A program made the position numbers and the translations under genes. A stretch of DNA of 33,435 nucleotides. Origin: Egicoccus sp035462025 (GTDB lineage: Bacteria; Actinomycetota; Nitriliruptoria; Nitriliruptorales; Nitriliruptoraceae). Each line of letters starts with the position of its first letter. Position 1 is the stretch's first letter. Positions 7,880-16,382 of the stretch are shown piece after piece. Under the pieces are notes generated by a model, which was not told the DNA's origin, searched no databases, and worked only from the letters and a program-made list of their open reading frames with translations. Where the stretch lies: assembly GCA_035462025.1 (NCBI GenBank), contig DATHUR010000094.1:1-33435 (forward strand), written 5' to 3'.

Positions 7880-10807
7880 CTACGTGCGCCGGGCGACGGG
7901 TCCGTCGATGCGGAAGGCGTCGGCGGTCGGCTTGAGTGGACGGATCAGCCAGCGCGGACGGCGTTCGCCGTTCGGCGAGGTCAGACGCGCGCCGCGGGTC
8001 TTCTCCAGCCACGCGCGGTAGACCTCCCGCGACTTGTCGGTGTCGACCCGGATGTCGCCCGGCTGGTCGCCCGGGTCGGCCCGGCGCACCCGCACCGCCT
8101 GGTGCCAGCAGTGCATGCCCGAGATCGGGTCGGGATGGACGCCGAAGGTCATGTTCTGGTGGACGCCGACGTCGGTCCACCAGATCCGCATCGTGTCGGG
8201 GTCGCGCGACTCGAAGCCCCCGTGGGGCTTGCGTCCGCGCATGGCCCAGCGGCTGCCGTCACGTTCGAGTTCGACCGTGCTGGCGTTGAGACGCTGGCCG
8301 TGCTCGTGGCCCTGCAGGCGCCAGCGGCCCATGTGGTGGCTGCAGGCCACGACGCCGGGCCGGATGCCCTCGGTGACCCACGCCTTGACCACGAAATAGC
8401 CGAGTTCGGTCTCGACGCGCACCAGGTCGCCGGTCTGGACGTCCAGCGTCGCCGCGTGCGACGGGTGGATCCAGAGCGGATTGGCGTGGGAGAGCTCGTC
8501 GAGCCACTTCGAGTTGGACGAACGCGTGTGGATCTGCGTGGGCAGGCGGAAGGTCGAGATGAGCGGCACCTGGCCGTCGGCGAGCGCCGAGGGGTGCACG
8601 TGCGAGCGCAGGTAGGTCGGGATCGCGTACTCGGACCAGCCCCAGTCCACCAGCGTGCGCGAGTAGAACTCGAGCCGGCCGGATGGCGTCGGGAACCCGC
8701 GCAGGATCTGGCCGTCGACCTCGACGCCGACCGGGCGACGGCCATCGGCGTCCGGATCCGGGGCGCCGGTGGGCGCATAGTTGACCTTGGCGGGGGCGGG
8801 ATCGCGCGAGTAGGCCCGGCCGTGGTCGTCGATGCGCACGTCGGTGCTCACCTCGGCGGGGTCGACGGGCTGCTCGTGCAGGGGCCCGATCCCCTTGGCC
8901 ACCTCGTAGCTGCCGTAGCGGCGCATGTAGTCCAGCGGCGTGAGGCCCTCGGCCTCGGCGGTCTCCTTGAGGCCCGGGACCGAGTTGGCGAACATCCAGC
9001 CGTAGTACTCGTCGACGGTGAGCTTCTCGCCGGGACGCTCGCGCGACTCGAAGTACTGGCGGATGCCCAGGCTGCCGTCGGGGTCGATGCGCCACGACAG
9101 CTCGATCCAGAACTCGTTCTCCTCCCACACCTCGCCGGGGTTGACCTGGCGGGTGTCGGTGATCTTCTCGCCGAGCCGTTCGCGGGCGGCGCGCAGCACC
9201 GGCTGGCGGAACCCGATCCACTGGCCGTCGTACTGCTCGTAGCTGGTGATGTCGTGGCGCTCGGACGACAGCCCCATCGGCAGCACGAGGTCGGCGAAGT
9301 AGGCCGTCTCGCTCCAGGTCGGCGTCAGCGCCGCGTGCAGGCCCACCTTGTCGGTGTCGGTGAGCATCTCGATCCACGAGAACCCGTCGGGGTTGGTCCA
9401 GACCGGGTTGTAGACCCGGCTGATGTAGGTGTCGAGCGTTCCGCGCCCCTCGTTGACGAAGTGCGGCAGCAGGAAGCTGAGCTCGTTCTGGCCGAGCGGG
9501 TACTCGAGCGGGTAGGTCAGCTCGTTCCATGCCGCCGGGTGCGGCGGCAGGTGGATGGGTTCGGCGACGAACTTGTTCCAGGCGTTGGGATAGGTCCCGC
9601 CGGGGACCGCGACGGCACCGAGCAGGGCGTTGAGCAGGAACAGCGTGCGTGAGACCTGCCAACCGCCCTCGTTGCCGGCCGCGGCGGAACGCCAGTTGTG
9701 GGTCGACAGGCGGGTGCCGGCCGAGGCGACGAGGTCGGCGACCTCCTCGAGCCTGGCCGCCGACACGCCCGACTCGGCCTCGGCGAAGGCGAAGGTGTAG
9801 TCGGCGTAGATCTCGCGCAGCACGGCCTCGAACGCCTCGAACGTGGCCGGCAGGTCGGGCCGGACGTCGGTGAGGTACTCGTGCCAGTTCCACCAGCGCC
9901 GCACGTACTCGCGGTCGTAGCGGCCGGTCTGGATGACGTGGTTGGCGATGGCGAGGCAGATCGCCGCCTCGCTGCCCGGGTAGGGCGCCAGCCAGTGGTC
10001 GGCGTGCGTCGCGGTGTTGGACAACCGCACGTCGAGCACCACCAGCTTCGCCCCGCGTTCACGCGCCTCGGTGATCCGCTGCGCGTGCGGGTTGAAGTAG
10101 TGGCCGGTCTCGAGGTGGGCCGAGATCAACAGGATCACGTCGGCGTTGGCGTGGTCGGGCGATGGCCGGTCGATGCCCATCCAGAACTGGTAGCCCGCGC
10201 GACCGCCCGACGAGCACACGTTGGTGTGCGAGTTGTGGCCGTCGACGCCCCACGCGCCGAGTACGCGCTCGGTGAAGCCGTCCTCGCCGGGACGGCCGAC
10301 GTGGTACATGACCTCGTTGGCGCGTTCCTCGACGATCGCGGTGCGGATGCGGCCGGCGAGGGTGTCGAGTGCCTCGTCCCAGTCGATGCGCTCCCAGCCG
10401 CCGGCGCCGCGCTCCCCGACCCGCTTCATCGGATACAGGATGCGGTCGGGGTCGGTCACCTGGTTGATGACCGCCGGGCCCTTGGCGCAGTTGCGACCGC
10501 GCGAGTTGTGCGCCTCGGGGTTGCCCTCGAACTTGCGGACCTGCAGCGATTCCTTGTCCACGTACGCCAGCAGCCCGCATGCCGACTCGCAGTTGAAGCA
10601 GGTGGTGGGCACGAGCATGAAGCGCTTCTCGACGCGGCGCGGCCACGCCTTCGAGTCGAGTTCGACCCAGTCGTCCCAGCGTTCCTTGGGCGGGAACATG
10701 GCGAGGTGGATCTTCGAGGGCCCGGGGTAGAAGGTCTCCCCGCGCGCCTCGGTGTCGGCCCGGGCGGCGCTCACGCGGGCGGCGAGTTGGTCGAGGTCCT
10801 CGGTCAT
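7880..10807 (-). CDS. Molybdopterin oxidoreductase catalytic subunit (DMSO reductase superfamily, cytoplasmic)
   Basis: Catalytic subunit of a complex iron-sulfur molybdoenzyme, 975 aa. An N-terminal [4Fe-4S] site is formed by Cys70, Cys73, Cys77 (TTCFNCESACG) and Cys107 (RNCAKG). A likely Mo/W ligand is Cys198 in HTNVCSSGGRAG, as in the Nap/Psr/Phs-type branches. The C-terminal third (about 775-900) fits the dinucleotide-binding domain. The N-terminus, MTEDLDQLAARVSAARADTE, has no twin-arginine signal, so the enzyme should face the cytoplasm, as in SoeABC sulfite:quinone oxidoreductase. Thiosulfate, polysulfide, arsenic or other substrates remain possible. ATG 10807; 28 bases after the Fe-S/NrfD stop. 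Superfamily certain, substrate unknown. Confidence 0.93.
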   Translation of the reverse strand: MTEDLDQLAARVSAARADTEARGETFYPGPSKIHLAMFPPKERWDDWVELDSKAWPRRVEKRFMLVPTTCFNCESACGLLAYVDKESLQVRKFEGNPEAHNSRGRNCAKGPAVINQVTDPDRILYPMKRVGERGAGGWERIDWDEALDTLAGRIRTAIVEERANEVMYHVGRPGEDGFTERVLGAWGVDGHNSHTNVCSSGGRAGYQFWMGIDRPSPDHANADVILLISAHLETGHYFNPHAQRITEARERGAKLVVLDVRLSNTATHADHWLAPYPGSEAAICLAIANHVIQTGRYDREYVRRWWNWHEYLTDVRPDLPATFEAFEAVLREIYADYTFAFAEAESGVSAARLEEVADLVASAGTRLSTHNWRSAAAGNEGGWQVSRTLFLLNALLGAVAVPGGTYPNAWNKFVAEPIHLPPHPAAWNELTYPLEYPLGQNELSFLLPHFVNEGRGTLDTYISRVYNPVWTNPDGFSWIEMLTDTDKVGLHAALTPTWSETAYFADLVLPMGLSSERHDITSYEQYDGQWIGFRQPVLRAARERLGEKITDTRQVNPGEVWEENEFWIELSWRIDPDGSLGIRQYFESRERPGEKLTVDEYYGWMFANSVPGLKETAEAEGLTPLDYMRRYGSYEVAKGIGPLHEQPVDPAEVSTDVRIDDHGRAYSRDPAPAKVNYAPTGAPDPDADGRRPVGVEVDGQILRGFPTPSGRLEFYSRTLVDWGWSEYAIPTYLRSHVHPSALADGQVPLISTFRLPTQIHTRSSNSKWLDELSHANPLWIHPSHAATLDVQTGDLVRVETELGYFVVKAWVTEGIRPGVVACSHHMGRWRLQGHEHGQRLNASTVELERDGSRWAMRGRKPHGGFESRDPDTMRIWWTDVGVHQNMTFGVHPDPISGMHCWHQAVRVRRADPGDQPGDIRVDTDKSREVYRAWLEKTRGARLTSPNGERRPRWLIRPLKPTADAFRIDGPVARRT

Positions 10808-10835
10808 CGTCGGATCCTGCTCCCCGGGTGCGTGC

Positions 10836-12407
10836 TCAGGCGAGCGGCACGGACTGGCCGGCCTGGACGTAGGCGTGTTCGAACAACAGCAGCCCGGCGA
10901 GGCCGAGCCCGGCCGCGACCAGCGCGACCACGGGCGCGACCGGTGCGGCCATCGCCAGGGCGCACAGCACCAGGCTGGCGCGGAACGGCCGTGCGAAGCG
11001 GCCGGACGTGAGGTTGTGCGCCGCGGTGCGGGCGTGGGCGGTCGGGTGGGGCAACGTCACCTCGCCCAGGACCAGCAGCAGGTGCAGCGCCGCCGCAGCG
11101 GCCAGGGTCCAGCCGAGCGGGGCGACCGTGTCGGGGGCGAGCCACATCGCGAACGGCACGGCGAGCGCGGCGCCGGCCATGACGGCCTGGACGACCAGGT
11201 GCGGCGGGAGCAGCGGGTTCTGCCACAGGTCGCGCGCCTTGGCCTGGGCGAACAGGAACGCGGTGTAGACGGCGGTCAGCACGGCGAGCGGCACGCCGGC
11301 GACGGCGAGCCAGCCGAGCACCCCGTCGGCGCCGAGGAGGCCGGCCAGGAAGTGGATCGCCAGCACCACGGCGTAGCCGGTCAGGATGACCGCACCGCGG
11401 ACCAGCCAACTGCGCCACTGCGGGCGGGTGAGGATGTAGTAGAAGCGGCCCGGGTGCTCGAGGTCGGAGACCAGGACCACGCCCGTGACGGCGAGGAACA
11501 GACCGGCGAGCACGGGCGCCCCCACGGTCCACAGCGCATTGGACGCCTCGAGTGCCCCGAAGAACACCAGGGCGGCGAGCACCACGTAGATCCCGGCCGC
11601 CATCGACTTGGTCCAGGTGTACAGCCCGACGCGCCAGTCCCAGGGAACGGTGTGGCCGACGTCGTAGGCCAGGATGGCCGCCGCCGACGAACTGCCCGCC
11701 CCGGGCGCGGAGCCGGAGTTGATCCGGTGGCCGTCCTCGGGGGCCTGCGAGGCCCAGGCGAAGATGTCGCCGGTGGGGCGCTGGGCCGCCAGCGGATCCA
11801 GGGTCGACTGGTGGGCGCCCTTGTAGAACAGCTTCGGCCGGGTGTCCTTCTCGGGCCGGCGGACGTTGACCGGATCACGACCGACGACCTGCGAGACCTT
11901 CGACAGCGGGTCGTTCATGTCGCCGACGATGATCGCCTCGACGGGGCACACCACCGAGCAGGCCGGTTCGAGCCCGACATCGATGCGGTGGGCGCAGAAG
12001 TTGCACTTCTCGGCCGAGTGGTCCTCGGGGTTGATGAAGATCGCGTCGTACGGGCAGGCGGCGATGCACGCCTTGCACCCGATGCACGATTCCTTGTCGA
12101 AGTCGACGATCCCGTCGGCGCGCTTGAACATCGCCGACGTCGGGCAGGCCGTCACGCACGGCGCGTCGACGCACTGGTTGCAGCGGGTCACCTGGAAGTT
12201 GCGTCGCGCCTCGGGGAACACGCCGACGTCGACCGACTTGACGTAGGTCCGCGAGACCGACAGCGGGACCTCGTTCTCGGACTTGCACGCGGTCGTGCAG
12301 GCATGACAACCGATGCACTTCGACTGATCGATGATCTTCGCCCACTGGGGTGTCGCGCCGTCGCTCGACGGCGACACCAGTGGCAGCGGCTGTCCGACCT
12401 CGCCCAT
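10836..12407 (-). CDS. Fused four-cluster ferredoxin subunit and NrfD/PsrC-type membrane anchor
   Basis: Electron-transfer and quinone-reacting subunit in one 523-aa chain. Residues 31-154 carry sixteen Cys in four groups (31/34/37/41, 76/79/84/88, 108/111/114/118, 135/138/150/154), the pattern of DmsB/PhsB/NrfC proteins with four [4Fe-4S] clusters. A polar linker (about 180-250) leads to a hydrophobic domain from residue 260 to the end with about eight membrane segments and the NrfD-type patch SDLEHPGRFYYILTRPQWRSW. These are usually separate genes. ATG 12407 follows GAGAGG; the frame runs to 12506, but that extension covers the likely promoter. First gene of the molybdoenzyme operon, with an operator-like site at 12511-12523. 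Confidence 0.9.
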   Translation of the reverse strand: MGEVGQPLPLVSPSSDGATPQWAKIIDQSKCIGCHACTTACKSENEVPLSVSRTYVKSVDVGVFPEARRNFQVTRCNQCVDAPCVTACPTSAMFKRADGIVDFDKESCIGCKACIAACPYDAIFINPEDHSAEKCNFCAHRIDVGLEPACSVVCPVEAIIVGDMNDPLSKVSQVVGRDPVNVRRPEKDTRPKLFYKGAHQSTLDPLAAQRPTGDIFAWASQAPEDGHRINSGSAPGAGSSSAAAILAYDVGHTVPWDWRVGLYTWTKSMAAGIYVVLAALVFFGALEASNALWTVGAPVLAGLFLAVTGVVLVSDLEHPGRFYYILTRPQWRSWLVRGAVILTGYAVVLAIHFLAGLLGADGVLGWLAVAGVPLAVLTAVYTAFLFAQAKARDLWQNPLLPPHLVVQAVMAGAALAVPFAMWLAPDTVAPLGWTLAAAAALHLLLVLGEVTLPHPTAHARTAAHNLTSGRFARPFRASLVLCALAMAAPVAPVVALVAAGLGLAGLLLFEHAYVQAGQSVPLA

Positions 12408-12485
12408 CCCGGCCTCTCTCACCCGTCCGGCCTCCCGCGGGGGCCGAACCGGTGTCGGCTCGCCCCCGCTACTCCCGGCGCGGAC

Positions 12486-12514
12486 CCTATCGCAATATGT
12501 ACGCACAAACGCAA
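12486..12514 (-). promoter_or_regulatory. Candidate promoter of the molybdoenzyme operon
   Basis: On the minus strand, TTGCGT (12514-12509), a 17-base spacer and GATAGG (12491-12486). The -35 lies inside operator B, so repressor binding would block polymerase. The -10 is a weak match. Confidence 0.35.
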
Positions 12515-12523
12515 ACGATTGGC
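12511..12523. promoter_or_regulatory. LacI-type operator B (molybdoenzyme operon)
   Basis: GCAAACGATTGGC: the left half and centre match operator A exactly, while the right half has an extra G. Its centre is about 109 bases upstream of the Fe-S/NrfD start, and its right end abuts the stop of the upstream hydrolase gene. It is one of the weaker members of the set. Confidence 0.45.
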
Positions 12524-12524
12524 G

Positions 12525-13343
12525 TCAGGACCGCTCCAGGACCGTCCCCCGGCCGGGGAACCGGCGTCCCAGGCGCCGCTCGAGGAAGTCGAGCAGGTGC
12601 GCGTCGAACGCCTCGGGCTGTTCGAGATTGCAGGCGTGACCGGCGCCGGGCAGCGTGACCAGTTCGGCGTCCGGCAGCCGCTCCCGCAGCGCATGGGCCC
12701 GTTCGTGGGCGTTGTCCTCGCTGCCCGACAGGATCAGGGTCGGTGCCCGCAACTCGAGGCTGAGCCAGTCGGGATCGGGCTGTTGCATCGCGCGCAGCAT
12801 CGTGACGATCGTGTCGAGGTCGGCGAGGTGGTTGCGCTCGACGAACACCGCGGCCAGCCAGCGCGCGAACCACGAGTCGCGGAACGACGCCGAGAAGTCG
12901 GCGAGCGTGTAGGCACGGCGGTAGGCGAGGCCGTCGCGTTCGTAAGCGTCGACGTGGCGCTGCAGATGCGGCTTCGTCGGCGACCACCCGGCCCCCGCCA
13001 GCACCAGCGCCGCGACCTGTCCCGGTTGCTGGTGGTAGAGGTGTTGCACGACGACGGCGCCGACGGAACAGCCGACGAGCACCGCCGGTTGGTCGACCTC
13101 GTCCGCGACCGCGTCCCAGCAGGCGCGGGCGACGTCCGCCATGGTCAGGTCGTCGTCCGCGGCGGGCGAGCGGCCGTAGCCGGGCAGGTCCACCGCCAGG
13201 CAGCGGAACCAGGTGGCCAGGTGCGCCATCTGGAACAGCCAGGCCGTGCTGTCCATCGGGTTGGGGTGGACGAACACCATCGGGGGCGCGCCGACCGGGC
13301 CACGGCGTTCGACGTGGAGGGGTCCGTGGACGGGGCCGCTCAT
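12525..13343 (-). CDS. Alpha/beta hydrolase (first)
   Basis: Cytoplasmic alpha/beta-fold hydrolase, 272 aa. Probable catalytic triad: Ser93 in the nucleophile elbow GCSVG, Asp210 in SGSEDNAHE and His236 in GAGHACNL. The oxyanion-hole region reads FVHPNPMDSTAW in place of the common HG motif. The C-terminal half between strands 6 and 7 forms a helical cap. The ATG at 13343 overlaps the stop of the upstream FAD oxidoreductase (ATGA), so the two are translationally coupled and probably act in sequence on the same substrate. The reaction could be ester, lactone, amide or C-C hydrolysis; the sequence does not say which. Confidence 0.85.
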   Translation of the reverse strand: MSGPVHGPLHVERRGPVGAPPMVFVHPNPMDSTAWLFQMAHLATWFRCLAVDLPGYGRSPAADDDLTMADVARACWDAVADEVDQPAVLVGCSVGAVVVQHLYHQQPGQVAALVLAGAGWSPTKPHLQRHVDAYERDGLAYRRAYTLADFSASFRDSWFARWLAAVFVERNHLADLDTIVTMLRAMQQPDPDWLSLELRAPTLILSGSEDNAHERAHALRERLPDAELVTLPGAGHACNLEQPEAFDAHLLDFLERRLGRRFPGRGTVLERS

Positions 13344-14914
13344 CGGCGCACGAGTTGTTCGAAGTCGACGCCGAGGTCACGCAGCACCACCCGGGCGGCG
13401 TTGCGGCCGGGGAAGCCGGTGATCGATCCGCCCGGGTGGGTGGTGCCGCCCGTCTGGTACAGCCCGCGCAGCGGCAGTCGGTGCTCGGCCCAGCCGGCGG
13501 CGGGGCGCAGGGCGCCGCTGAAGGCGAACCCACGGTCGCCGCCGTGCGCGGTGCCGCGGATCATGTGCGGGTTCCACCGTTCGAGGTCGTCCGGCGTGAA
13601 CGTGCGGGCGTGGACGATCACGTCGTCACTCAGGTTGGGGGCGGCGACCCGCACGGCCTCGAGGAGTCGTCGGGCGTGGTCGTCGCGCCCCTCGTCCCAG
13701 GTCGTGGCCCCGGCCGGGGGGCGCGGCGACGTCGCCGTGACGAACTTGACGGTGTGGTGACCGGCCGGCGCGCGGGCCGGGTCGACCACCGTCGGCGTGG
13801 CGATCAGCACCGACGAGAAGTCGGTGGAGGGCCGGCCGTCGCGAACCTCGCGGGTCACGCGCACGATGTCCTCGGGCCACCCCGCCAGGCCCGATGCGAC
13901 CGCCACCTCGTCGTGCTCGTGCCCGACGAACCGGGGCGGCTGCGTGGTCGCGAGGTGGCTGACCGACAGCGACAGGCCGAGGTCGAGCGTCTCGACCCCG
14001 TAGAGGAACGACTCGTCCCAGGCGTCCCGCGGTGCCATGTCCACCAGGTGGCGGACGTGGATCGAGGACACCACCGCCTCGCGAGCTTCGAAGCGGTCGC
14101 CGTCCTCGGTCTCCACGCCGGTGCAGCGGTCCCCGTCGAGCAGAAGCCGGGCGACCTTCCGGTTGCACAGCACCGTGCCGCCGTACTGCTCGATCGCGTG
14201 CACCAGGGCCGTGGCGAGCGCGCCCGAGCCACCCAACGGGATGGTCCAGCTCCGCGCCTGACGGCCCGCGGGCGCCGAGACGGCGAGCGCTCCCGAACCC
14301 GGCAGGTCGACCGAGCTCAGCGACTGCGACGCCGCCCACAGCATGAAGGCCTGGACGTGGCGCGACGTGTACTCGTGGCGGACGACCTCCCAGGCGCTGA
14401 GCGCCTTGCGGCGCCGCCACACGTTGCCGGCCGGCGAGCCGGCGAGTTCGGTGTCGAGGGCCGTGGCCCACCCGACCGGGTTGCCGCGCGTGCGGCCGAA
14501 GGCGGCCTTGACCGCATCCCACTCGCCCAGCAGTCGACGGTAGGTACGCGCATCGGCCGCGGAGAAGCGCGCGATCTCGGCCGTGGTGCGCTCGACGTCC
14601 AGCCAGCTCGTGAGCGTCTCGCCGTCGGGGAACGCGACCCGCGAGACCGGGTCGGGTCGGACGTAGCGCAGCCCGAAGTCGGCGAGCAGTCCGAGTTCGT
14701 CGGCGGCGATCAGCGGGTTGACCTGGAGACCGTTGTGGCCGCTCGATGCCGTGTCGACCTGATAGCCGGGGAACAACTCCTCGGTCGCGGCGCCGCCCCC
14801 CGGGGTCGGGCGTGCGTCGAGGACCAGGACCTCGCGACCGGCGCGGGCGAGGTAGGCGGCCGTGACCAGCGCGTTGTGGCCCGCACCCGCGACGACGACG
14901 TCGGCGGTGACCAC
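13340..14914 (-). CDS. FAD-dependent oxidoreductase, phytoene-desaturase-like (first)
   Basis: Flavoprotein of the COG1233 (phytoene dehydrogenase-related) group, 524 aa. The N-terminal dinucleotide-binding segment is DVVVAGAGHNALVTAAYLAR, followed by PGGGAATEE. The C-terminal FAD-contact segment is YQTGGTTHPGGSITGFPGR. It shows no carotenoid context; this broad group includes many uncharacterised catabolic oxidases. By eye it is about half identical to the protein at 21363-22946. I chose GTG 14914 because GGAGGG lies four bases upstream and the protein then begins VVTADVVVAG; the frame continues to 14962, but that stretch lies over operator C1. Substrate unknown. Confidence 0.87.
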   Translation of the reverse strand: MVTADVVVAGAGHNALVTAAYLARAGREVLVLDARPTPGGGAATEELFPGYQVDTASSGHNGLQVNPLIAADELGLLADFGLRYVRPDPVSRVAFPDGETLTSWLDVERTTAEIARFSAADARTYRRLLGEWDAVKAAFGRTRGNPVGWATALDTELAGSPAGNVWRRRKALSAWEVVRHEYTSRHVQAFMLWAASQSLSSVDLPGSGALAVSAPAGRQARSWTIPLGGSGALATALVHAIEQYGGTVLCNRKVARLLLDGDRCTGVETEDGDRFEAREAVVSSIHVRHLVDMAPRDAWDESFLYGVETLDLGLSLSVSHLATTQPPRFVGHEHDEVAVASGLAGWPEDIVRVTREVRDGRPSTDFSSVLIATPTVVDPARAPAGHHTVKFVTATSPRPPAGATTWDEGRDDHARRLLEAVRVAAPNLSDDVIVHARTFTPDDLERWNPHMIRGTAHGGDRGFAFSGALRPAAGWAEHRLPLRGLYQTGGTTHPGGSITGFPGRNAARVVLRDLGVDFEQLVRR

Positions 14915-14956
14915 GGCACCCTCCAGGGACGCGGGCACGAGCGCGCCCAGGGCTCT

Positions 14957-14968
14957 GCACACGATTGC
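14957..14968. promoter_or_regulatory. LacI-type operator C1 (divergent FAD oxidoreductase / MFS region)
   Basis: GCACACGATTGC: one base different from the operator A core, with a wider GCAC...GTGC symmetry extending to 14972. Its centre is 48 bases upstream of the oxidoreductase start. Confidence 0.5.
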
Positions 14969-14986
14969 GTGCCCGAACCGATCCTT

Positions 14987-14998
14987 GCAAAGGATTGC
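14987..14998. promoter_or_regulatory. LacI-type operator C2
   Basis: GCAAAGGATTGC: perfect GCAA/TTGC outer halves around a changed centre. Its centre is 30 bases from C1, close to three helical turns, so two dimers could bind one face of the DNA. A TAnnnT -10-like box (TACGCT, 15012-15017) for the plus-strand MFS gene follows. Confidence 0.5.
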
Positions 14999-15112
14999 CG
15001 GGATGTCGAGCTACGCTCCGCCCGCGGACGCCACCGGTGTGGGACCGGCGACCCGTCCCGCACGACGCGATCGTCGGCGACCGCGACACGCGCTCGGTGG
15101 AGGAGCCGTTCG

Positions 15113-16357
15113 ATGCCCGACGACGTCCCGGACCAGGCGCCCGTCGCCGACCGGCCGTCACGGGGTTGGCTGATCCGCACGCTCGTGACCGCGCTCTTCG
15201 GGATGACCGCGATCCAGGCGATGCGCCCGATGGTCTCCTACCGGGCGCTCGAGTTGGGTGCGTCCGCCTTCGAGCTGGGCATCGTCGCCGCCTCGTACGC
15301 CCTGCTGTCGTTTCTGTTCGCGGCGCCGCTCGGCAGCTGGATCGACCGGCTCGGCGAGGCCCGGTTCCTGATCGGCGGCACGGCGACGACGACCCTGATC
15401 GCCGTGGTGCTGTCCCAGGCCGACAGCCTGCCGGCGGTGATCGGCGCGCAGGCGCTGCTCGGTCTCGGCCAGGTGACGGCGCTGGTCGCGTTGCAGACCC
15501 TGGTCGCCAACGGTGGACCACGCGCCGGGCGCGACGCCCGGTTCGGGGCCTTCACCGTCGCGGCCTCGACGACCCAGATCATCGGCCCGATGTCGGCCGG
15601 CTTCCTGTACGACACGGCGGGGCTGAGCTCGGGCCGGGTGTTCCTGCTCGCGGGGATCCCGGCGATCGCCGCGGTCGGGATGGCGGTGTCGCTGCTGGTG
15701 CGTCCCGCTCCCCGGTCCACCGGTCGCGGCGTCGGCGCACGCTCGCCGTCCGAGCGTTTCTTCACGACGGTGGGCACGGTGATGCGCCGGCCGTCGATCC
15801 CCCACGCCATGCTCGTCAGCGTCGCGGTGCTGACCAGCATCGACCTGCTGATCGCCTATCTGCCGGCCTACGGCGAGGCCAACGGGATCCCGGCCTCGAC
15901 CATCGGCGTGATGCTCGGTGCCCGGGCGGCGGCGGGCATGGCATCGCGCGTGCTGATGCTGCCGATGTTGCGGCGCTCGACCCGCCGCCGGCTGCTGGCG
16001 CAGAGCACGCTGCTGCCGTGCGTCGCCCTGCTGCTGCTGCCGCTGACCGACGTCACCATCGTGCTGATCGGGCTGCTCGCCGTGGCGGGCTTCGGGCTCG
16101 GGCTCGGGCAGCCGCTGAGCATGGCGTGGATCGCCGACCAGGTGCCCCGGTCCATCCGCGGCACCGCGCTCGGCATCCGGATCACCGGCAACCGGCTGGG
16201 GCAGTTCGTCGTCCCGGTCGCCGTCGGCGCGGTCGCGGGTGCGACCAGCATCGCCGCGATCTTCGTGATCTCGGGCGTGACCCTGGGCGTCAGCGCGCTC
16301 GTGATGTCACGCGCCCCCGACGGGGGCGGCACGCCGGGCGAGGCGGCGGCAGGCTGA
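15113..16357 (+). CDS. Major facilitator superfamily transporter (distinct subfamily)
   Basis: Predicted inner-membrane carrier, 414 aa, about twelve hydrophobic segments. The MFS-A-like loop after the second segment reads LLSFLFAAPLGSWIDRLGEA, with a long polar loop (RPAPRSTGRGVGARSPSERF) between the halves. ATG 15113 is preceded by GGTGGAGGAG at good spacing. It differs clearly from the paralogous MFS pair at 4062-5258 and 30488-31711. Divergent from the FAD oxidoreductase/hydrolase pair and sharing its two operator-like sites, so probably the matching uptake or efflux carrier. Its end faces the rhodanese gene end 25 bases away. Substrate unknown. Confidence 0.87.
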   Translation: MPDDVPDQAPVADRPSRGWLIRTLVTALFGMTAIQAMRPMVSYRALELGASAFELGIVAASYALLSFLFAAPLGSWIDRLGEARFLIGGTATTTLIAVVLSQADSLPAVIGAQALLGLGQVTALVALQTLVANGGPRAGRDARFGAFTVAASTTQIIGPMSAGFLYDTAGLSSGRVFLLAGIPAIAAVGMAVSLLVRPAPRSTGRGVGARSPSERFFTTVGTVMRRPSIPHAMLVSVAVLTSIDLLIAYLPAYGEANGIPASTIGVMLGARAAAGMASRVLMLPMLRRSTRRRLLAQSTLLPCVALLLLPLTDVTIVLIGLLAVAGFGLGLGQPLSMAWIADQVPRSIRGTALGIRITGNRLGQFVVPVAVGAVAGATSIAAIFVISGVTLGVSALVMSRAPDGGGTPGEAAAG

Positions 16358-16382
16358 GGCAGCGTCGCCCGGCCGCGTGAGG

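Noticed and set aside
10752..13760. A 1002-codon plus-strand open frame over the molybdoenzyme genes
   Set aside because: It is the antisense shadow of three well-supported minus-strand genes; its translation is Arg/Gly/His/Gln-rich with no domain, a common effect of high third-position GC.
13340..14914. Carotenoid desaturase function for the FAD oxidoreductases
   Set aside because: No phytoene synthase, prenyltransferase or cyclase gene is nearby; both copies sit with hydrolases and transporters, so only the superfamily is claimed.
13355..15112. N-terminal extension of the plus-strand MFS gene
   Set aside because: Antisense to the FAD oxidoreductase gene and across its operators; GGAGGAG and ATG 15113 give the normal MFS N-terminus.
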